Assembly: GCF_003815715.1 (NCBI RefSeq)
Contig: NZ_CP033922.1
Location: 1,240,001-1,304,000, forward strand
From: Chryseobacterium sp. G0162
GTDB taxonomy: Bacteria; Bacteroidota; Bacteroidia; Flavobacteriales; Weeksellaceae
Direction of reading: 5' to 3'
DNA: 64,000 bases
Every line of letters starts with the position of its first letter. The stretch's first letter is position 1. Both the position numbers and the translations under genes were made by a program. The notes beneath the pieces were generated by a model that did not search any database, was not told where the DNA came from, and saw nothing but the letters and a program-made list of their open reading frames with translations. This document shows, piece by piece, positions 61,413-64,000 of the stretch.

Positions 61413-63128
61413 TTAAGCAATGGGAAGTCTGAAATAAAAAGTACTTCCATTATTCAAAGCACTACTGACTCCAATTTCTCCATTCTGTTTCTCAATGAAA
61501 TTTTTGGAGATCGCCAGCCCAAGACCTGTTCCATTCTGATGTTCACCCGGAACCTGGAAATAGCGGTCAAAGATCTGTCTGTGATACTTTTCATCAATAC
61601 CACTTCCTGTATCTATGATATTAAACTGGATAAAAGCATCCATCTTTTCCACTACAATCCGGATTTCTTCATCCTGAAAAGAATGTTTGACTGCATTGGT
61701 AAGAAAATTATTCATTACCCAAACCGTTTTGTCAAAATCAGCAGTTACAAAATCAGTATCTTCCAGCTGATATGATGTATGTATTGAGATATTTTTTTGC
61801 TCTGCCAGTTTTTCAACATTTTTCACAGCTGCCAGTACAATCTCCTTAGGGGAACATTTTTCAACCGTTAACCTGATATTTCCGGATTCCACCTGCGAAA
61901 GATTAAGGAGTTCACTGGTAATATCCAACAACCGCTGCCCATCTTCATTAATGCTTTTCAATAATTCCTGTTGCTGCTCATTCAGCTCTCCGAATTTCTG
62001 ATTTCCCAACAGCTGTACTCCCATTTTAATAGCAGAAATCGGAGTTTTCAACTCATGAGAAATGGTTGCAATAAAATTGGTCTTAGCAAAATCCAGTTCT
62101 TTGAAAGGTGTAATATTTCGCAGCAAAATCACTTTTCCAATATATTTCTTCTCCTTTTCCCCTGTTTTGACAATATTGATGGGAACAATATCCTGTTCAA
62201 AGTAGTTTTCTTTGTTTTCCCGAACAATTTTGATAGGTTCTTTCACCGGATGATCGATATTCTTCAATAATTCACGCATCAAATCATTATTAACGGCAAC
62301 TTCATGGGCTGTTTTTCCAATGATATCTTCTTTGTGGAGATTGGTAATCTTTAAAGCTTCATCATTAATCATATAGATAAAATGATTTTCATCCAGGCCA
62401 ATCACAGCATCATGCATATTATTGACCAAAGTTTCGATCCTTTTTTTCTCCATCAGTTGTTTAGAAAGATTACTGCTTTCATATTCCTGAAGTTTTTCTG
62501 CCATCACATTAAAAGAATCTGCAAGACTGTTGAATTCTTCACTCCCTTTAAAATGGACCCTTTCATTATAATTTTTATCTGCAATCTGTCTGATACTGAA
62601 TGTCAACTGATTGATAGGTTCAGCAATGGTCTGAGGCAGATTGAAAAGTAAAATAAAAGCAATCAGGAAGCAGACTGTTCCGAGGCTGACAATCCAAAAA
62701 GTGGCATTTCCGGCTGTAATAATCGCGATATCACTTTTACGCTCAATCCCTTTCATATTCAAAGACATAATTTTAGCGAGATCTTCCCGGATCAGTTTCT
62801 CCTTATTTGAAGATGGTTCTTTTAAATAGCTGCTGAAATGCAGATTCAGATTCTGGGTAGCCTCTTTTTCTCCAAATTCTGTAAGGTTTTTTTCCTGGAG
62901 CCTGTTATTTTTCTGAAAATCAGCTACTGCAACAGCACTGTCTGTATCAATATGATCCAGGGCAAGAAGCATATTTTTAGAGAACTCAAGACTGTTGTAA
63001 TTGGCTGTAAGAATTTTTTCAGTATCCGATTTCAGCTTATTAATATATACAGAACCTATCACTGAAAGCAGGACGATCAGTAAAAATAAAAGGCCAACGC
63101 CTAAGGTGAGTTTTGTTTTAAGTTTCAT
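61413..63128 (-). CDS. Membrane sensor histidine kinase with HAMP and PAS domains
   Basis: A 571-residue kinase. A first helix (LTLGVGLLFLLIVLLSVIGS) and a second near 145-165 (FWIVSLGTVCFLIAFILLFN) enclose a periplasmic, helix-rich sensor region. HAMP follows (PINQLTFSIRQIADKN), then PAS (TLVNNMHDAVIGLDENHFIY, about 235-345). Transmitter boxes come next: H-box IATISHELKTPISAIKMG, N-box VMNNFLTNAVKHS, G1 DTGSGIDEKYH, G2 GTGLGLAISKNF. The upstream gene, 91 bases away, is a KdpD-type sensor protein without an obvious kinase in view, so the two may form a split potassium-responsive KdpD. The response regulator is not in the window. Confidence 0.93.
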   Translation of the reverse strand: MKLKTKLTLGVGLLFLLIVLLSVIGSVYINKLKSDTEKILTANYNSLEFSKNMLLALDHIDTDSAVAVADFQKNNRLQEKNLTEFGEKEATQNLNLHFSSYLKEPSSNKEKLIREDLAKIMSLNMKGIERKSDIAIITAGNATFWIVSLGTVCFLIAFILLFNLPQTIAEPINQLTFSIRQIADKNYNERVHFKGSEEFNSLADSFNVMAEKLQEYESSNLSKQLMEKKRIETLVNNMHDAVIGLDENHFIYMINDEALKITNLHKEDIIGKTAHEVAVNNDLMRELLKNIDHPVKEPIKIVRENKENYFEQDIVPINIVKTGEKEKKYIGKVILLRNITPFKELDFAKTNFIATISHELKTPISAIKMGVQLLGNQKFGELNEQQQELLKSINEDGQRLLDITSELLNLSQVESGNIRLTVEKCSPKEIVLAAVKNVEKLAEQKNISIHTSYQLEDTDFVTADFDKTVWVMNNFLTNAVKHSFQDEEIRIVVEKMDAFIQFNIIDTGSGIDEKYHRQIFDRYFQVPGEHQNGTGLGLAISKNFIEKQNGEIGVSSALNNGSTFYFRLPIA

Positions 63129-63219
63129 ATGAGAATACTTATTGTTTTTTAAAAGACATATGCAATCGCGTCATCTTTATCGGTGTTTGTGTTTCCAAAT
63201 CATCGCGATTTCATTACTT

Positions 63220-64000
63220 TTAAGATAAAATAATAATGTCTACCTGTCTTTCATTCAGCCTGTTCATCAAAGTATAGATCCAGCTATAACCGAACAAACG
63301 CTGCCAGAGTTTTGCATGAGGTTTTCCAATACAAACTGTGGTAATGTTATGGGCAATCACATATTCCAGAATTCCGTTATGAACGCTGCTTTCCTTGATT
63401 CGGACAACCTTGGCTCCTAATTCCTGTGCTAAATTAAAATTATTAATCAAATACCGCTGCTTGTCCAGGGCTATTTTTTCAGGATTCTCAGAAGGTTTCT
63501 GGATATAGAGAACCGTCCATGGACTGTTATAATAACTCGCCAATCTGGCTGTTTTCCTAATGATCGTTTTAGCAATTTTCTCATTGCTGCTGATACAAGC
63601 AAGGAATTTTATAGGTTTAAAATTCTCTGTCTTAATTTCAGCTTCCACCTTTCTTTCTACATGCGTTGCCACTTCTTTTAACGAAAGCTCACGAAGCTGG
63701 AGAATGTGTCCGCTTTGAAAGAAATTACTGAGAGCAGTCTGAATTTTCTCTTTCTTATAGATTTTTCCTTCCTTCAATCGCGTGAGCAGCTCATCAGCAG
63801 TAAGATCGATATTGACCACTTCATCCGCCAGCGCTAAAATTTTATCCGGAACTCTTTCAGCAACTTCAACCCCTGTAATTTTTTTAACTTCTTCATTAAG
63901 ACTTTCAATATGCTGGATATTCATGGCACTGATGACATTGATTCCGTTATCCAGAATTTCCAGTACATCCTGCCATCTCTTTTTATTTTTAGAGCCTTCC
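63220..64000 (-). CDS. KdpD-type N-terminal sensor protein (5' partial)
   Basis: The frame is open to the window edge and encodes about 259 residues of the protein. Its visible start EGSKNKKRWQDVLEILDNG then INVISAMNIQHIESLNEEV matches the KdpD N-terminal domain (classical form: DVEELLAAGIDV..NVQHLESLND). After it come DKILALADEVVNIDLTADEL and KEGKIYKKEKIQTALSNFF, both KdpD-typical, then a universal-stress-like alpha/beta region (FLACISSNEKIAKTII, ITTVCIGKPHAKLWQR). It ends after DIIILS, without membrane or kinase domains. In Bacteroidota such a short KdpD is often separate from the kinase (from memory). The Walker motif lies beyond the edge. Confidence 0.88.
   Translation of the reverse strand, partial: EGSKNKKRWQDVLEILDNGINVISAMNIQHIESLNEEVKKITGVEVAERVPDKILALADEVVNIDLTADELLTRLKEGKIYKKEKIQTALSNFFQSGHILQLRELSLKEVATHVERKVEAEIKTENFKPIKFLACISSNEKIAKTIIRKTARLASYYNSPWTVLYIQKPSENPEKIALDKQRYLINNFNLAQELGAKVVRIKESSVHNGILEYVIAHNITTVCIGKPHAKLWQRLFGYSWIYTLMNRLNERQVDIIILS

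Noticed and set aside
63220..63924. KdpD-type gene starting at an ATG at 63924
   Set aside because: The frame continues upstream with clearly conserved KdpD sequence (RWQDVLEILDNGINVISAMN), so the true start lies outside the window.

Overview
The window looks like chromosome of a Chryseobacterium-like member of the Flavobacteriia (Bacteroidota). The evidence is AT-rich DNA, many promoters of the Bacteroidota type (TAnnTTTG -7 box), almost no Shine-Dalgarno sequences, SusC/SusD and TonB-dependent receptors, a type IX secretion (T9SS) sorting tail, and housekeeping proteins that read as flavobacterial. The genus is inferred from memory of protein sequences, not from a search. I see no transposase, phage module, CRISPR array or plasmid gene.

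Layout. 1-5400: the end of an alpha/beta hydrolase gene, a LytS/LytTR-type two-component system divergent from an outer-membrane beta-barrel receptor, and a HEAT-repeat protein. 5400-12650: an ABC-F ATPase, hpt, adk, obg, three small secreted or lipoprotein genes (one apparently 5'-truncated) and an RhlE-like helicase. 12650-20800, minus strand: acyltransferase, TatD nuclease, DUF4269, GSCFA protein, polyprenyl synthase, a phosphate transporter with its PhoU-like partner, and a second DEAD-box helicase. 21000-26500: a TolC/MacA/MacB-type export operon and a DUF2461 gene. 26800-31160: a surface-polysaccharide cluster (FkbM methyltransferase, flippase, two glycosyltransferases). 31200-33750: aspartase and a lipoprotein amidase.

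33800-38100 is the accessory part. A tRNA-Ser is followed by three copies of a tRNA-Pro/tRNA-Arg pair whose tRNA sequences are identical. Copies 1 and 2 enclose about 3.5 kb holding a double-glycine-leader peptide with six cysteines in defensin (CS-alpha-beta) spacing, an uncharacterised HExxH metallopeptidase, a secreted nuclease, decayed gene remnants and a tRNA-Arg 3' fragment.

38250-51950: an e(P4)-type acid phosphatase, a serine hydrolase, an AraC fragment, an MgtC-like protein, an SH3 protein, prmA, an SDR, then a SusC/SusD pair with a calcineurin-like phosphoesterase and a nearby glycerophosphodiester phosphodiesterase. Together these suggest capture and dephosphorylation of phosphorylated organic compounds. 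52100-64000: an Oar-like receptor, ligA, a T9SS-exported leucine-rich-repeat protein, two small genes, a HAMP-PAS histidine kinase, and a KdpD-type sensor cut by the window end.

The most interesting points are the defensin-like peptide in its tRNA-bounded islet, a likely LytTR operator with 21-bp spacing before the receptor gene at 2319, and a dispersed double-hairpin repeat present three times.
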